A stretch of DNA of 64,000 nt, from contig CAVSPC010000048.1 in assembly GCA_963729795.1 (NCBI GenBank), positions 12,679 to 76,678 on the forward strand. The letters run 5' to 3'. The notes below the pieces were generated by a model. The model was not told the DNA's origin. It was given only the letters and a program-made list of their open reading frames with translations, and searched no databases. This stretch comes from CAWBBA01 sp963729795 (GTDB taxonomy: Bacteria > Desulfobacterota > Desulfomonilia > Desulfomonilales > Desulfomonilaceae). The position numbers and the translations under genes are program-made. This document shows positions 37,122-46,161 of this stretch, in pieces. Within the stretch, counting starts at the first letter, position 1. Each line of letters opens with the position of its first letter.

Positions 37122-39122
37122 CTAGGGCTCTCCGTACCGGACGCGAACGTTTTCAAGTTGTCGAATGCGATCCCGTAGATCCGCCGCCTTTTCGAATTCG
37201 AGGTCTCGTGCGGCCTCGAACATTTCACGAGTAAGGTCTTCAATCATCTTCGGAACTTCATCCATGGGTATCTCAGGAAATTCGTCCTCTCGCTCCACTT
37301 CGACAGTAACATAATCCTGTTCTGCCAGAGAAGAGAGAACATCCCCGATACTCTTGCGAATCGACTCGGGCGTTATGTTGTTCTTGCGGTTGAATTCCAT
37401 CTGAATCGTTCGTCGTCGGTTCGTTTCATCCATAGCCTTGCGGATGGAGTCGGTAACTCTATCGGCATAGAGGATCACGGTCCCTTCGACGTTTCGAGCG
37501 GCCCGACCGGCGGTCTGGATTAGCGAGCGTTCCGAACGGAGGAAACCTTCTTTGTCCGCATCCAGAATCGCCACCAATGCTACTTCGGGAATGTCCAGCC
37601 CTTCCCTAAGAAGATTGATGCCGATCAGCACATCGAATTCCCCGAGCCTCAGGTCCCTGATTATTTCCATTCTTTCTATGGTCTTGATCTCGGAATGCAG
37701 GTATTTAACTTGTATGCCAAGAGTGCCGTAGTATTCCGTGAGGTCCTCGGACATTTTCTTAGTGAGTGTAGTGACCAGCACCCTCTCCTGCCTGTCGACC
37801 CGTTTCCGTATTTCGTCTAGAAGATCATCCACCTGGTTGGATGCAGGCCGAAGCTCGATCATCGGGTCCATCAAGCCGGTGGGCCGAATCACCTGTTGCG
37901 CTACTCGATCCCCGGCCTTCTCAAGCTCGTACGGGCCAGGGGTGGCGGAGACGTATATGGCTTGAGATACGTGGGATTCGAATTCATCGAACTGTAGAGG
38001 CCTGTTGTCGAGAGCGCTCGGCAGACGAAAGCCGTATTCTACCAGCGTCTGTTTTCGGGAACGGTCACCCCTGAACATGCCTCTTAACTGAGGGACGCTC
38101 ACGTGGGACTCGTCGATAAGAAAGAGTGAGTCCTTTGGAAAATATTCGAGCAAAGTGGGCGGGGGCTCGCCGGCATTGCGTCCGGTCAGGTACCTGGAGT
38201 AGTTTTCAATGCCGTTACAGTACCCCATCTCTTTAAGCATCTCTATGTCAAATCGAGTTCGTTCTTCGATCCGCTGCGCCTCAATAAATCGGTTGTTTTG
38301 CCTGAAGTATTCCACCCGCTCTTTCATCTCTTCGAGGATCAGCTCAACGGATTCGAGAAGCCTCGATCTTTCAGTCACATAGTGGCTGGCAGGATAGATA
38401 GCCACCCTATCGAGAGACGTTAGAACTTTCCCCCGCAATGGATCGATTGCGTAAATTCCATCCACCGTGTCGCCGAAAAATTCGATCCTTATTGCGAGAT
38501 CATCCTCGTATGCCGGGAAGACTTCGACGACATCCCCCCTTACTCTGAACGTGCCTCTGTGGAAATCCATGTCGTTGCGATCGTACTGGATTTCAACGAG
38601 CTTCTTCAGAACTTGATCCCTGTCACTCTCTTCTTTTTGGATCAAGTGCACGAGCATGTTCTGGTAGGCTTCCGGCGAGCCCAGTCCGTAGATACAAGAC
38701 ACGGACGCGACGATAATTACGTCGCGGCTCTCCAAAAGTGAGCGTGTGGCCGAATGTCGCATCTTGTCGATAGTTTCGTTGATGCTGGAATCCTTTTCTA
38801 TGTATGTATCGCTTTGCGGAATGTAGGCCTCAGGCTGATAATAGTCGTAATAGGAGACAAAGTACTCAACCGCATTTTCGGGGAACAAGGCTTTGAACTC
38901 GTTGAACAACTGCGCCGCGAGCGTTTTGTTAGGGGCCAAAACGAGCGCCGTCTTGCCGGTGCGCGCTATAACGTTGGCCATGGTGTAAGTCTTTCCAGAG
39001 CCTGTCACCCCCAGGAGCACCTGATGCTTCGAGCCAGCTTCCAATCCTTTAACCAGCGCATCTATGGCCGCAGGCTGGTCTCCTTGAGGAGAAAACTCGG
39101 AAATTAGTCGATAGTCGGACAT
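37122..39122 (-). CDS. uvrB: Excinuclease ABC subunit B
   Basis: A 666-residue helicase-like damage-verification subunit of nucleotide excision repair. Walker A is GVTGSGKTYTMAN. The beta-hairpin region that clamps DNA has YYDYYQPEAYIPQSDTYIEK, motif II is FLIDESHVS, and motif VI QTAGRAARN. The C-terminal UVR motif (about residues 625-660) binds UvrC. ATG 39122 gives the family N-terminus; a TTG eight codons upstream is less likely. Length is normal. Confidence 0.96.
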   Translation of the reverse strand: MSDYRLISEFSPQGDQPAAIDALVKGLEAGSKHQVLLGVTGSGKTYTMANVIARTGKTALVLAPNKTLAAQLFNEFKALFPENAVEYFVSYYDYYQPEAYIPQSDTYIEKDSSINETIDKMRHSATRSLLESRDVIIVASVSCIYGLGSPEAYQNMLVHLIQKEESDRDQVLKKLVEIQYDRNDMDFHRGTFRVRGDVVEVFPAYEDDLAIRIEFFGDTVDGIYAIDPLRGKVLTSLDRVAIYPASHYVTERSRLLESVELILEEMKERVEYFRQNNRFIEAQRIEERTRFDIEMLKEMGYCNGIENYSRYLTGRNAGEPPPTLLEYFPKDSLFLIDESHVSVPQLRGMFRGDRSRKQTLVEYGFRLPSALDNRPLQFDEFESHVSQAIYVSATPGPYELEKAGDRVAQQVIRPTGLMDPMIELRPASNQVDDLLDEIRKRVDRQERVLVTTLTKKMSEDLTEYYGTLGIQVKYLHSEIKTIERMEIIRDLRLGEFDVLIGINLLREGLDIPEVALVAILDADKEGFLRSERSLIQTAGRAARNVEGTVILYADRVTDSIRKAMDETNRRRTIQMEFNRKNNITPESIRKSIGDVLSSLAEQDYVTVEVEREDEFPEIPMDEVPKMIEDLTREMFEAARDLEFEKAADLRDRIRQLENVRVRYGEP

Positions 39123-39173
39123 GAGTCCGTGCCTCGTTTCACCCAATTGATTTCGGCCTGCCGCGCATCGACC

Positions 39174-39717
39174 CTATTTCAACTTTGGGTTCAAAATTCT
39201 GAGGGAGTGGTGAATCCTTCGTATTACTGCTTCAAGATTCCTGAAGCCCTCCGGCCGATCCGAGATGATCATTTGGAGAACTCGATCCTCAGTCACATAG
39301 TACTGAACCAATTGGACAAGTCCTATTCCCCTTAGATCCTTGAATGAACACACTATGTAGCCCTGGGAGCCCTGAAGGCCTGGCAACTTGCCCTCCTCCA
39401 AGACGGCTGAACCTTTCATTTCTTCTTTCAGCGTCTTCTTAAATGCGGTCAACAGCGCGTCGGCACTTGCAGCGACTGCACGCCGGCGCTTCTCGACTAG
39501 AACGGTGATGCGCAAGGTGGCCCCAGGATGAACAATTCTAACCTCATCATTGCTCACGGCCAGCGCTTTCATAGTTGACGGATAGTCAAAGACAAATCTT
39601 TTCTCGGGATCGTTGTATCGAGTAAGGCCGCCACTCGCGGCAAAGGCGCTGGCAGCGAGTGTTCCTGCAGGTACAGAGAAGGACAAGAATGATGACTCGC
39701 GAGGATCTTGTTTCCAC
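39174..39717 (-). pseudogene. Exported protein with probable frameshift in its signal peptide
   Basis: The main frame covers 39174-39686 (170 residues from a TTG) but starts abruptly with PAGTLAASAFAASGG. A second frame opens at a GTG at 39717, with AGAGG upstream, and reads ETRSSRVIILVLLC. Joined by a one-base shift around 39672-39680 the two give a textbook signal peptide cleaved after AFA. The mature part is about 150 residues with strand-helix composition (RYNDPEKRFVFDYPSTMKAL), like PsbP/DcrB-type lipid-carrier or envelope proteins. Either the gene is broken or the assembly has an indel here. Confidence 0.55.
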
Positions 39718-39744
39718 TAGTTGAAAGCCTCTCAACGGAAAGAC

Positions 39745-40755
39745 TCACCGGTCATTGCCGTAAGCACGGCGCCCAGTCCGCCGGAACCGGCCATTGCTGC
39801 CACTAGGTGCCCGGTCGGCGGCTTGGGGCGGCAGACTCTGCCATTGTATTATCGCTGACCCCAATGACTTGGCGGTCTTGTAAATGGAACGATCGAACCC
39901 TTTTTGGACCGCATCCCTAAACCAGACTGCAGGAGGGGATTCGTCATACGTGGCAAGCTCTGAGAGTTCTTTGTCATCTATGGAACGGAACGTGTATGCA
40001 AACGCAACCAGCGCAAGTTCTTCCGTGCGATTCCGATCTGCGCGGATTGCGTTTTCCATAATATCTATCTTCTTTTGAACCGATTCCGAAGGCCCCACTG
40101 GTGTCGAACTTTCTCCAGCAGCAGAAGCGTCGATCAATCCCTGTATGACACTTTTCAAGAAAACGCGGTTGAGTTCCGACACCCGCTCGGCCTTTATAAT
40201 TCTTTCAAAAAGGTTCAGCCTCCCCTCCTTTAAGGACGCAGCTATCTTTCGCCCCTCGCGAACACTCTTGAGAAGCGAAGGAGCGAGAGCATCACCTTGG
40301 AGGCGGCCGATTCTTTTGCCGACCTTGGAATCGTAAAAGGCGATTACCTTTTCGATATTTTCTTTGTTGAAGTCTTCCTTTAGCGCGGCGCGAACTATAG
40401 ACAGCAGTTGCTCTTTTCCAGCTTCTTTTTGGATAAATGAGGCTACTTCGGTTCTCATTTTACTACGGGGAAACGCATCGGCAGGGATTGCCGAAAGAAT
40501 AGCTCCTCCAAGCCTCTCCAGTTGTCCCGTTGTCCCCGACATTTTCAGCGCTTTGTCGCTGAGAAGATCGGCCTGCCCGTCTTGTGCGCGGGATTTGACG
40601 GGCCATACCGCAATTAAAAGGAAAACCACCATGAGACATGATAACGCGTACTTAGAGTGGCCTTTCGGCAGACAATCGCGCACTGCGAACACAGGAGCCG
40701 ATCCGTATGCTTGTTCGGATCCGTGCCTTTGATGCTTCTCGCCGTGTGTCACCAT
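39745..40755 (-). CDS. Exported DUF2059-type protein
   Basis: A 336-residue protein with a late signal or membrane anchor (LSCLMVVFLLIAVWPVKSRA, about residues 35-55). It has two DUF2059-like helical units: FNKENIEKVIAFYDSKVGKR near residue 135 and DDKELSELATYDESPPAVW near 270. The family is common in proteobacterial periplasms and has no established function. AAGGGAG precedes the ATG at 40755. It ends 28 bases before the broken exported-protein gene, so the two may share a transcript. The C-terminal tail is rich in Arg and Gly. Confidence 0.65.
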   Translation of the reverse strand: MVTHGEKHQRHGSEQAYGSAPVFAVRDCLPKGHSKYALSCLMVVFLLIAVWPVKSRAQDGQADLLSDKALKMSGTTGQLERLGGAILSAIPADAFPRSKMRTEVASFIQKEAGKEQLLSIVRAALKEDFNKENIEKVIAFYDSKVGKRIGRLQGDALAPSLLKSVREGRKIAASLKEGRLNLFERIIKAERVSELNRVFLKSVIQGLIDASAAGESSTPVGPSESVQKKIDIMENAIRADRNRTEELALVAFAYTFRSIDDKELSELATYDESPPAVWFRDAVQKGFDRSIYKTAKSLGSAIIQWQSLPPQAADRAPSGSNGRFRRTGRRAYGNDR

Positions 40756-40934
40756 GGGCTCCCTTGCCTTGATCTTTGCATACAACCTCCGGGAAAATTA
40801 TTGATCGATATCGTAGGCCGCTGCCACATTTTGCTACCCGCTGGATGCGGCAACCGTCCAAAAGTCATGCTTCTCCTCCAACCTAACTACGCCTTTTCGC
40901 AAATACGGTGACGTTAAGAACCCGGTACGAAATA

Positions 40935-41019
40935 AGATTGCTTCGGTGCGCTCGCAATGACAGGTAGTGGTAATGTCATAGCGAGGAGTAAAATCCCGCG
41001 TCGCGCGGGAAAGCAATCT
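40935..41019. repeat. GTCATTGCGAG-type repeat with AGATTGCTT ends
   Basis: AGATTGCTT and AAGCAATCT form perfect 9-base terminal inverted repeats around CGCAATGACA, GTCATAGCGAG and a CCCGCGTCGCGCGGG hairpin. It is the same element class as at 43143-43238. Confidence 0.7.
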
Positions 41020-41065
41020 CCACTGCGAAAATACATGACCGAACTTATGGAACATAGCACTAAGC

Positions 41066-41509
41066 TCACAGATCGTGAAACTCCGCGGGGATTTGCAGTA
41101 ACTGGCCGTCGAGACCTACCGCGACCAGAGTGATGGTGCCCGTGACCAGGTAGTCCCTCGGCTCCCCTTTCTTGATGATAATCTGCTTCACGACTATTCG
41201 AAATCGGGTCGTGCTCTCAATCCAGGTACGCACGACGAGCAGATCACCCAACTTTGCCGGACCGTGGAACACCATCTCTATCTTGTGCACCATAAACATG
41301 AACCCCCGGTTGTGGTAATCAACCACACCGGTCAATCTGTCTCCGAGGTATTCAGTGCGGGCCCTTTCAAGGTATTTCAAGTAATTGGCATGATAGACCA
41401 CACCCATACAGTCCGTGTCCTCATAGTAGACCTTGCATTCAAATAGGCGTTCCCGCGATTGGGCGGGACTTTTTTCCACGGCTCTCTGAGGCGTATCCAC
41501 GTCTTGCAT
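41066..41509 (-). CDS. ybgC: YbgC-type acyl-CoA thioesterase
   Basis: A 147-residue hot-dog-fold thioesterase. The family signature YYEDTDCMGVVYHANYLKYL holds the catalytic Asp. The next helix is ERARTEYLG. In many bacteria ybgC sits with the tol-pal genes and hydrolyses short-chain or other acyl-CoAs; no tol-pal genes are present here. The first 20 residues are variable. GAGG touches the start codon directly, so translation may begin a few codons later. Confidence 0.88.
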   Translation of the reverse strand: MQDVDTPQRAVEKSPAQSRERLFECKVYYEDTDCMGVVYHANYLKYLERARTEYLGDRLTGVVDYHNRGFMFMVHKIEMVFHGPAKLGDLLVVRTWIESTTRFRIVVKQIIIKKGEPRDYLVTGTITLVAVGLDGQLLQIPAEFHDL

Positions 41510-41773
41510 CCTCGTAATGTAGTTGAAGAGGCGACAGCAGAACCAAATCCTCTCATCAGTTTGGGGCCAGGGGCTCCGTGATTATCTCACAAGAAATGCC
41601 GGTTGTCCGTACTTGAGTGGCATGAGATATAAGTTTCGGCTCATGCATAGATAGTGCTGCTTAGCTCCAAAAGAACTGGGCCGTAAGAATCTACCACACT
41701 TTGCTAGAATGAGTCTAAACGACACACTTGCCCGTAACTCTCGGCCGGCAAGGAATCGTGAAATCGGGGATGA
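41510..41773. other. Intergenic, nothing recognised
   Basis: No gene seen upstream of ybgC other than presumed promoter sequence. Confidence 0.3.
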
Positions 41774-41872
41774 TCAGCGAAGAATGCTGTCGAGCAGACC
41801 GGATTCGACCAGCGTGGCTACGGCCATAAGTATGACTGCCAACGTGATGGCTTCCAAAATATTCCAGTTCAT
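41774..41872 (-). CDS. Small single-span membrane protein candidate
   Basis: A 32-residue reading frame: a short start NWNILEA, one hydrophobic helix (ITLAVILMAVATLVE) and the end SGLLDSILR. AAGGA lies ten bases before the ATG. Size and layout are those of small membrane proteins that bind larger membrane complexes or regulate transporters. There is no homology evidence, and chance occurrence is possible in a gap of almost 900 bases. Confidence 0.4.
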   Translation of the reverse strand: MNWNILEAITLAVILMAVATLVESGLLDSILR

Positions 41873-42325
41873 GGCGAAATTCTTCCTTGATGGCTCATTC
41901 TTACTGATCCTTTAGACGGGCAATCTGCCAGTCTGTTAACCAAGAAACGCCAGAGCGTACATTTAATTTTGGCATTGAAAAAGCTAGTCGATCCACTTCT
42001 TGGCCGGCAGGGACGCCGGACCTATTCAATGGTAGCGGCGTGCCCCCGTGCCCGCCGTATCACTTGCATGAAAGCGAAATAGTATAAGAAATGACCCGGC
42101 TGAACTCCGAGCAAAAACCGGCAGCAATGGTCCGGCTTTTTGAAGGGGAGCTCCTGTGCCATTAGCAAAAACCTTCCAGGATGCTATTATGTCGCCAGGG
42201 CCACTGATGGGCAGCAATCTTGTGGATGCCGGTTCTTGCCTGAGATTGCCTGCTCCTTCGCCGCCGAAATTCTGCCCTCAGCTGTCCGTACGCATCAGCC
42301 GACGCGAGCATATCAACAATATTGC
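41873..42325. other. Intergenic with repeat remnant
   Basis: About 450 bases before the promoter at 42326. Near 42040-42085 a CCGTATCACTTGCATGAAAGCG stretch resembles the tail of the CGCGTACGCG-type repeat. No gene is seen. Confidence 0.35.
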
Positions 42326-42354
42326 TTGACATCATATTGACATGCAGATATACA
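42326..42354 (+). promoter_or_regulatory. Sigma-70-type promoter
   Basis: TTGACA at 42326-42331, a 17-base spacer and TATACA at 42349-42354. It lies 45 bases upstream of the start codon of the repeat-rich exported protein, an almost consensus arrangement. Confidence 0.7.
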
Positions 42355-42399
42355 TATATCCTCAGTATTGTATGATGTGCCGCTCGAAGGAGGATTCCC

Positions 42400-43011
42400 G
42401 TGAAATCAAAAATGATATGCCTTATCACTGCATCAGCCACGATGCTGTTCTTTCCACTGTACAACCCGCAAGCAAATGCCTTTGACAGTCAGTCAGGATA
42501 CAACCGGCTGTACACTCAGACGTACATGTACAACGCGACGAACCCGGGCGGGCCTCAATACAATGGGAGAGTTCAATACGGCAGCCCGGCGCCTTACACC
42601 TCAGGGCCAGTGACGCCGCGACAGCCGATCGTTGCTCAGCAGAATGTCGCACCGCAAGGGGTTTATCACACCACTCTCCCGAGTTCCCCTGCAAATCGGC
42701 ATATCGGGCCGTCGTCCAAAAGGAAGGTGACAAGGAAGCCGATCAAGAGTGCTCGTGCGGCGGGCGCCAATCGTGTGTCCCGGGCTTATCGGGCAAATCA
42801 GTGGCAACAAAGACCCGTCGCAAGGACGTACCCGCCGGCCTACGCGGCTCAACCTCGGCCGGCTGTCCGACAAGGATACAACCAGTGGCCGCAAGCGGGC
42901 TATTACACGAATCCCGATCAGGCACGAACACAGTACTGGGGTACTCCCAATTATTATCAGGGATACAACTCTTGGGGGTCATCCCCGCAGGCCTGTACTA
43001 GCGGGGCCTGA
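42400..43011 (+). CDS. Exported low-complexity Tyr/Gln/Pro/Asn-rich protein
   Basis: A 203-residue protein starting at GTG with AAGGAGG six bases upstream. A signal peptide (MICLITASATMLFFPL..ANA) is followed by a chain dominated by Tyr, Gln, Pro, Asn and Gly, with a central basic patch (SSKRKVTRKPIKSARAAG). There is no recognised domain. It is likely disordered and cell-surface or periplasmic. It has its own strong promoter and terminator, which suggests high, independent expression. Confidence 0.65.
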   Translation: MKSKMICLITASATMLFFPLYNPQANAFDSQSGYNRLYTQTYMYNATNPGGPQYNGRVQYGSPAPYTSGPVTPRQPIVAQQNVAPQGVYHTTLPSSPANRHIGPSSKRKVTRKPIKSARAAGANRVSRAYRANQWQQRPVARTYPPAYAAQPRPAVRQGYNQWPQAGYYTNPDQARTQYWGTPNYYQGYNSWGSSPQACTSGA

Positions 43012-43065
43012 GGCTTCTAATTGGGCCCCGGGCCGGGGCACGAAAATCAAAGTATGTTCCATGGG

Positions 43066-43113
43066 TGCCGGCCGACCATCCTCCTTACCACCGGCCGGCA
43101 TCTCTTTTTTTCT
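43066..43113 (+). terminator. Rho-independent terminator
   Basis: TGCCGGCCG (43066-43074) pairs with CGGCCGGCA (43092-43100) and is followed by TCTCTTTTTTTCT. It ends the exported-protein transcript. Confidence 0.75.
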
Positions 43114-43142
43114 GTTTCCCTTCACTTTGACACGGGAAGAGA

Positions 43143-43238
43143 TTGTCATTGCGAGCTTAGCGAAGCAATCTATCCTTTTGGAGGCTCCTTAGATTGCTTT
43201 CCCGCGGGACCGCGGGATTTCACTTCTCGGAATGACAA
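43143..43238. repeat. GTCATTGCGAG-type repeat, full copy
   Basis: TTGTCATT and AATGACAA are the terminal inverted repeats. Inside are AAGCAATCTA/TAGATTGCTT and CCCGCGGGACCGCGGG. It lies just upstream of the peptide-modification cassette; the remaining bases to 43345 show no gene. Confidence 0.7.
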
Positions 43239-43345
43239 GAGACAGTGAATTTCCCGCGCTAGTGTTAGGTTACCTTTTTCCCACCCAAAGTAATCAGCCA
43301 AGTGTTAGTAGTCTCCCAATTGCAACCGCCTGCACCAAGCCCGGC

Positions 43346-43374
43346 TTGATTTAAAAGATTTGTAATGTTATCGT
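43346..43374 (+). promoter_or_regulatory. Possible promoter of the peptide cassette
   Basis: TTGATT, a 17-base spacer and TATCGT, about 59 bases before the PqqD-like gene. The -10 box is weak. Confidence 0.3.
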
Positions 43375-43432
43375 CAGGTTAATCCATATTTATCGCTCGT
43401 ATCCTCATTGCGCGGTGGAGGCAACTGACTCC

Positions 43433-43720
43433 ATGTCGAAACCGGACAGGCCGATAGCCAATCCCTTGACTGTGTTGCGTGAAGAATTTGACGAGTGGGC
43501 TTTGCTCTTCGACCCCGATACTGGCAAGGTTCTCGGGTTGAACCCTGTAAGCGTGTTCATCTGGAAACTCCTTGATGGCAACCACACCGAAGCCGAGATT
43601 CTTCTTGATTTGCAGGATCACTTCGAAAACGTTCCGGAAGAAGCTGGAGCACATCTGGAGGAATTTGTTCAGGGCCTCGTAGAACGAGGCTTTGTTGGTT
43701 ACGAGGTCCAAGCCAAGTGA
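43433..43720 (+). CDS. PqqD-like peptide-recognition (RRE) protein
   Basis: A 95-residue PqqD-family protein. The signature LLFDPDTGKVLGLNPVSVFIWKLLDG covers the beta-sheet and first helix; the rest is two helices (EEAGAHLEEFVQGLVERGF). Such proteins bind the leader of a ribosomal peptide and present it to a partner radical SAM enzyme. It is the first gene of the cassette and ends eight bases before the first radical SAM gene. The ATG at 43433 is used; a GTG six codons upstream is possible, and GGAGG lies between the two. From memory it would correspond to ScmD of the SynChlorMet cassette. Confidence 0.85.
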   Translation: MSKPDRPIANPLTVLREEFDEWALLFDPDTGKVLGLNPVSVFIWKLLDGNHTEAEILLDLQDHFENVPEEAGAHLEEFVQGLVERGFVGYEVQAK

Positions 43721-43727
43721 TGTTGTC

Positions 43728-44856
43728 ATGACTCTTATAAGGACGCCGCGATCTGTCGATATCGAAATAGCCGGCAGGTGCAATCTGCGTTGCAAGTACC
43801 TGCAGTCATTTCACGAGCGGAAGCGACGTCGGAGAAGACCTGCCCGCTGGAGAATGGCTGGAGTTTTTTGAAGAATTGCGTGATTGCTCTGTGATGGAAG
43901 TTTGTCTGCAAGGTGGAGAGGCTTTCATTCGTGAAGATTTTGCGGAGATTCTAAACGGAATCGTACAGAATCGAATGCGATTCTCCATCCTTACCAACGG
44001 CACCTTGATCACTCGTGAAATCGCGGCCTTCCTGGCTTCGACGCGCCGATGCAATTTCATTCAGGTTTCTATTGATGGTTCGATGCCGATAACCCACGAC
44101 AGTTTCAGGGGCAACGGGAGCTTTCGTCGCGCAGTGGAGGGCCTCAAGCTGCTTCTTGACTATCGACTTCCCGCGTCTGTTCGAGTTACAATTCACAGGC
44201 GAAACGTCAACGACCTGGAGAAGGTCTCGAAATTGCTCTTGGAAGTAGTTGGCCTTCCCGGGTTTTCAACAAACTCCGCCGGCTATTTGGGATTGTGCCG
44301 AAAAAACACCGAGGAAGTCCAACTTACGGTTGAAGAGCGATGTCTGGCTATGGACTCCCTCTTGAAGCTCACCGAGAAATATGGAGACCGCATCAGCGCT
44401 TCGGCTGGACCGCTGGCTGAAGCGCACGCATGGCTCGAAATTGAAAACGCGCGCAAGAAAGGGTTGCAGAGCCTGCCTGGAGGAGGACATTTGACGAGCT
44501 GCGGCGGACCCATGACCAAACTCGCGGTGAGGGCGGATGGAGTTATGGTGCCTTGCGTGCAACTATCAAACATCGAGCTGGGCAGAATCAACGTTGACTC
44601 CCTCGCAGAAGTGTGGCGGAACAGCCAAGAACTTAATCGGCTCCGGGATCGGTCATCCATTCCTCTTGCGGATTTTGATTTTTGTCGCGGGTGCGAGTAC
44701 GTGGATTTTTGCAGAGGCGGCTGTCCCGCGATGGCGGATTCTATGATAGGCAATCCCTATCATCCGAGCCCTGATTCCTGCTATAAACGTTTCCTGGAGG
44801 CCGGCGGCGTTCTCCCGGATGAGGATTCCCTCACCACCTCCGCACTCAAGGGATGA
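43728..44856 (+). CDS. Radical SAM/SPASM peptide-modifying protein, frame broken by one base
   Basis: A 375-residue protein if one extra C at about 43799-43800 is ignored. The frame from 43728 reads EIAGRCNLRCKY and then shifts; in the next frame CSHFTSGSDVGEDLPAGEW continues without loss. The cysteines of the radical SAM cluster would be C18, C22 and C25, the break falling just before C25. LQGGEAFIREDF and LTNGTLITREI are core motifs. The C-terminal SPASM part has CGGPMTKLAVRADGVMVPC, CRGCEYVDFC and CPAMADS for auxiliary [4Fe-4S] clusters. It probably installs a crosslink or epimerisation on the precursor. It overlaps the next gene by ATGA. Confidence 0.8.
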
Positions 44857-45944
44857 CTACGAAACGCAAATTTCCTCTGAATCAACTCTATTTCTATCTG
44901 ACTGAAGGGTGCAATCTTCGTTGCCGCCACTGCTGGATCGCGCCCACTTACCAGAGTAATGGCGGTGACGTCGTTGCTCTTGATTACGAGTTCTTCCGCC
45001 ACATCGTCGATCAGGCGAAACCATTGGGCCTTTCCGCGGTCAAATTAACCGGCGGCGAGCCATTGATTCACCCTCGAATCGGCGAAATCCTCGATTATCT
45101 CCGCTGTCAGGAGTTGGGTCTCACAATTGAAACCAACGGTGTGGCTTTAACCGCTGAATTAGCTGCAAAGATAAAGGCTTGTAAAGACCCTTCCGTTTCG
45201 GTGAGCCTGGATGGTTCGGATGCCCAAACCCATGAATGGATGCGAGGGGTTGAGGGATGCTTCGAGTCGGCTGTCCAGGGGATCAAGAATCTGGTCGCTG
45301 TAGGCATCAGACCGCAAGTTATAATGTCTCTGATTCGCCGAAACAGAGATCAGATGGAAGAAGTGGTCCGGCTGGCCGAATCGCTCTGCGCAAGCTCGGT
45401 GAAGTTCAATATGGTCCAGCCCACGGCACGAGGAGAGCGAATGCATGAGGTTGGCGAGACCCTATCCATAGCAGAGTTGGTGCAACTCGGACAATGGATC
45501 GAAAGCGAGCTGTCGGCCACGACAAGTCTGCGGCTGTTCTACAGCCATCCCATGGCCTTTCGCCCCTTGAATCGAATGTTCGGAGAGCAAGGAGATGGAT
45601 GCGGGCAATGCGGCATATTGGGCATACTTGGAGTGCTCGGTAATGGTTCGTACGCGCTTTGCGGCATTGGCGAAACTGTGCCCGAGCTCGTATTCGGCCA
45701 CGCGGGCCGTGATGGCCTGGAAGATCTTTGGAACAGCCATCCTATTCTTCAAGAACTGAGAGAAGGTCTACCGAGGCGTCTGCAAGGAATATGCGGTGAC
45801 TGCCTGATGAAGCGTGTCTGTCTGGGGAATTGTGTGGCCCAGAATTTCTATCGTTCCAAGAGCCTCTGGGCACCACACTGGTACTGCGAGGAAGCTGCAA
45901 AGAGAGATCTTTTTCCACGCACGCGACTCTGTGCACAACGATAA
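44853..45944 (+). CDS. Second radical SAM/SPASM peptide-modifying protein
   Basis: A 363-residue intact enzyme. The cluster motif is LTEGCNLRCRHCWIAP (C20, C24, C27), followed by KLTGGEPLIHPRIGEIL and IETNGVALTA. The SPASM region carries GCGQCGILGILG, YALCGIGE, CGDCLMKRVCLGNCVAQ and HWYCEEAA. It is translationally coupled to the first radical SAM gene. Two distinct PqqE-like enzymes plus a PqqD suggest two successive modifications of one peptide. From memory it is close to ScmF of the SynChlorMet cassette. No regulatory site lies inside the pair. Confidence 0.88.
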   Translation: MTTKRKFPLNQLYFYLTEGCNLRCRHCWIAPTYQSNGGDVVALDYEFFRHIVDQAKPLGLSAVKLTGGEPLIHPRIGEILDYLRCQELGLTIETNGVALTAELAAKIKACKDPSVSVSLDGSDAQTHEWMRGVEGCFESAVQGIKNLVAVGIRPQVIMSLIRRNRDQMEEVVRLAESLCASSVKFNMVQPTARGERMHEVGETLSIAELVQLGQWIESELSATTSLRLFYSHPMAFRPLNRMFGEQGDGCGQCGILGILGVLGNGSYALCGIGETVPELVFGHAGRDGLEDLWNSHPILQELREGLPRRLQGICGDCLMKRVCLGNCVAQNFYRSKSLWAPHWYCEEAAKRDLFPRTRLCAQR

Positions 45945-45993
45945 TTCTTCCTCGAATACTAAGTGCACTGCACCGCCGGCCTGGCTTTATCTC

Positions 45994-46057
45994 AGTAGGA
46001 CCGGCATCCTGCCGGTCTGTGGGAAGAATGAACGACCGGCAAGATGCCGGTCCTACT
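45994..46057. repeat. Inverted repeat inside the cassette
   Basis: AGTAGGACCGGCAT pairs exactly with ATGCCGGTCCTACT, with a nested CCGGCA/TGCCGG-type hairpin. It sits between the second radical SAM gene and the precursor gene and could attenuate, stabilise or be an inserted repeat. Confidence 0.65.
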
Positions 46058-46161
46058 GAATGTGGTCGGAGCAGGTGAAGCCAAGTGCTCATGTTCACGC
46101 CGTCAATGGCCGGAGAGATACTTCGCTGAATTCACGAGACACAGGGTTAAGGAGCTGCTAA

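Noticed and set aside
43021..43248. 75-residue frame ending in a CHCELSEAI-type phrase
   Set aside because: A well-known translation artefact of the GTCATTGCGAG repeat.
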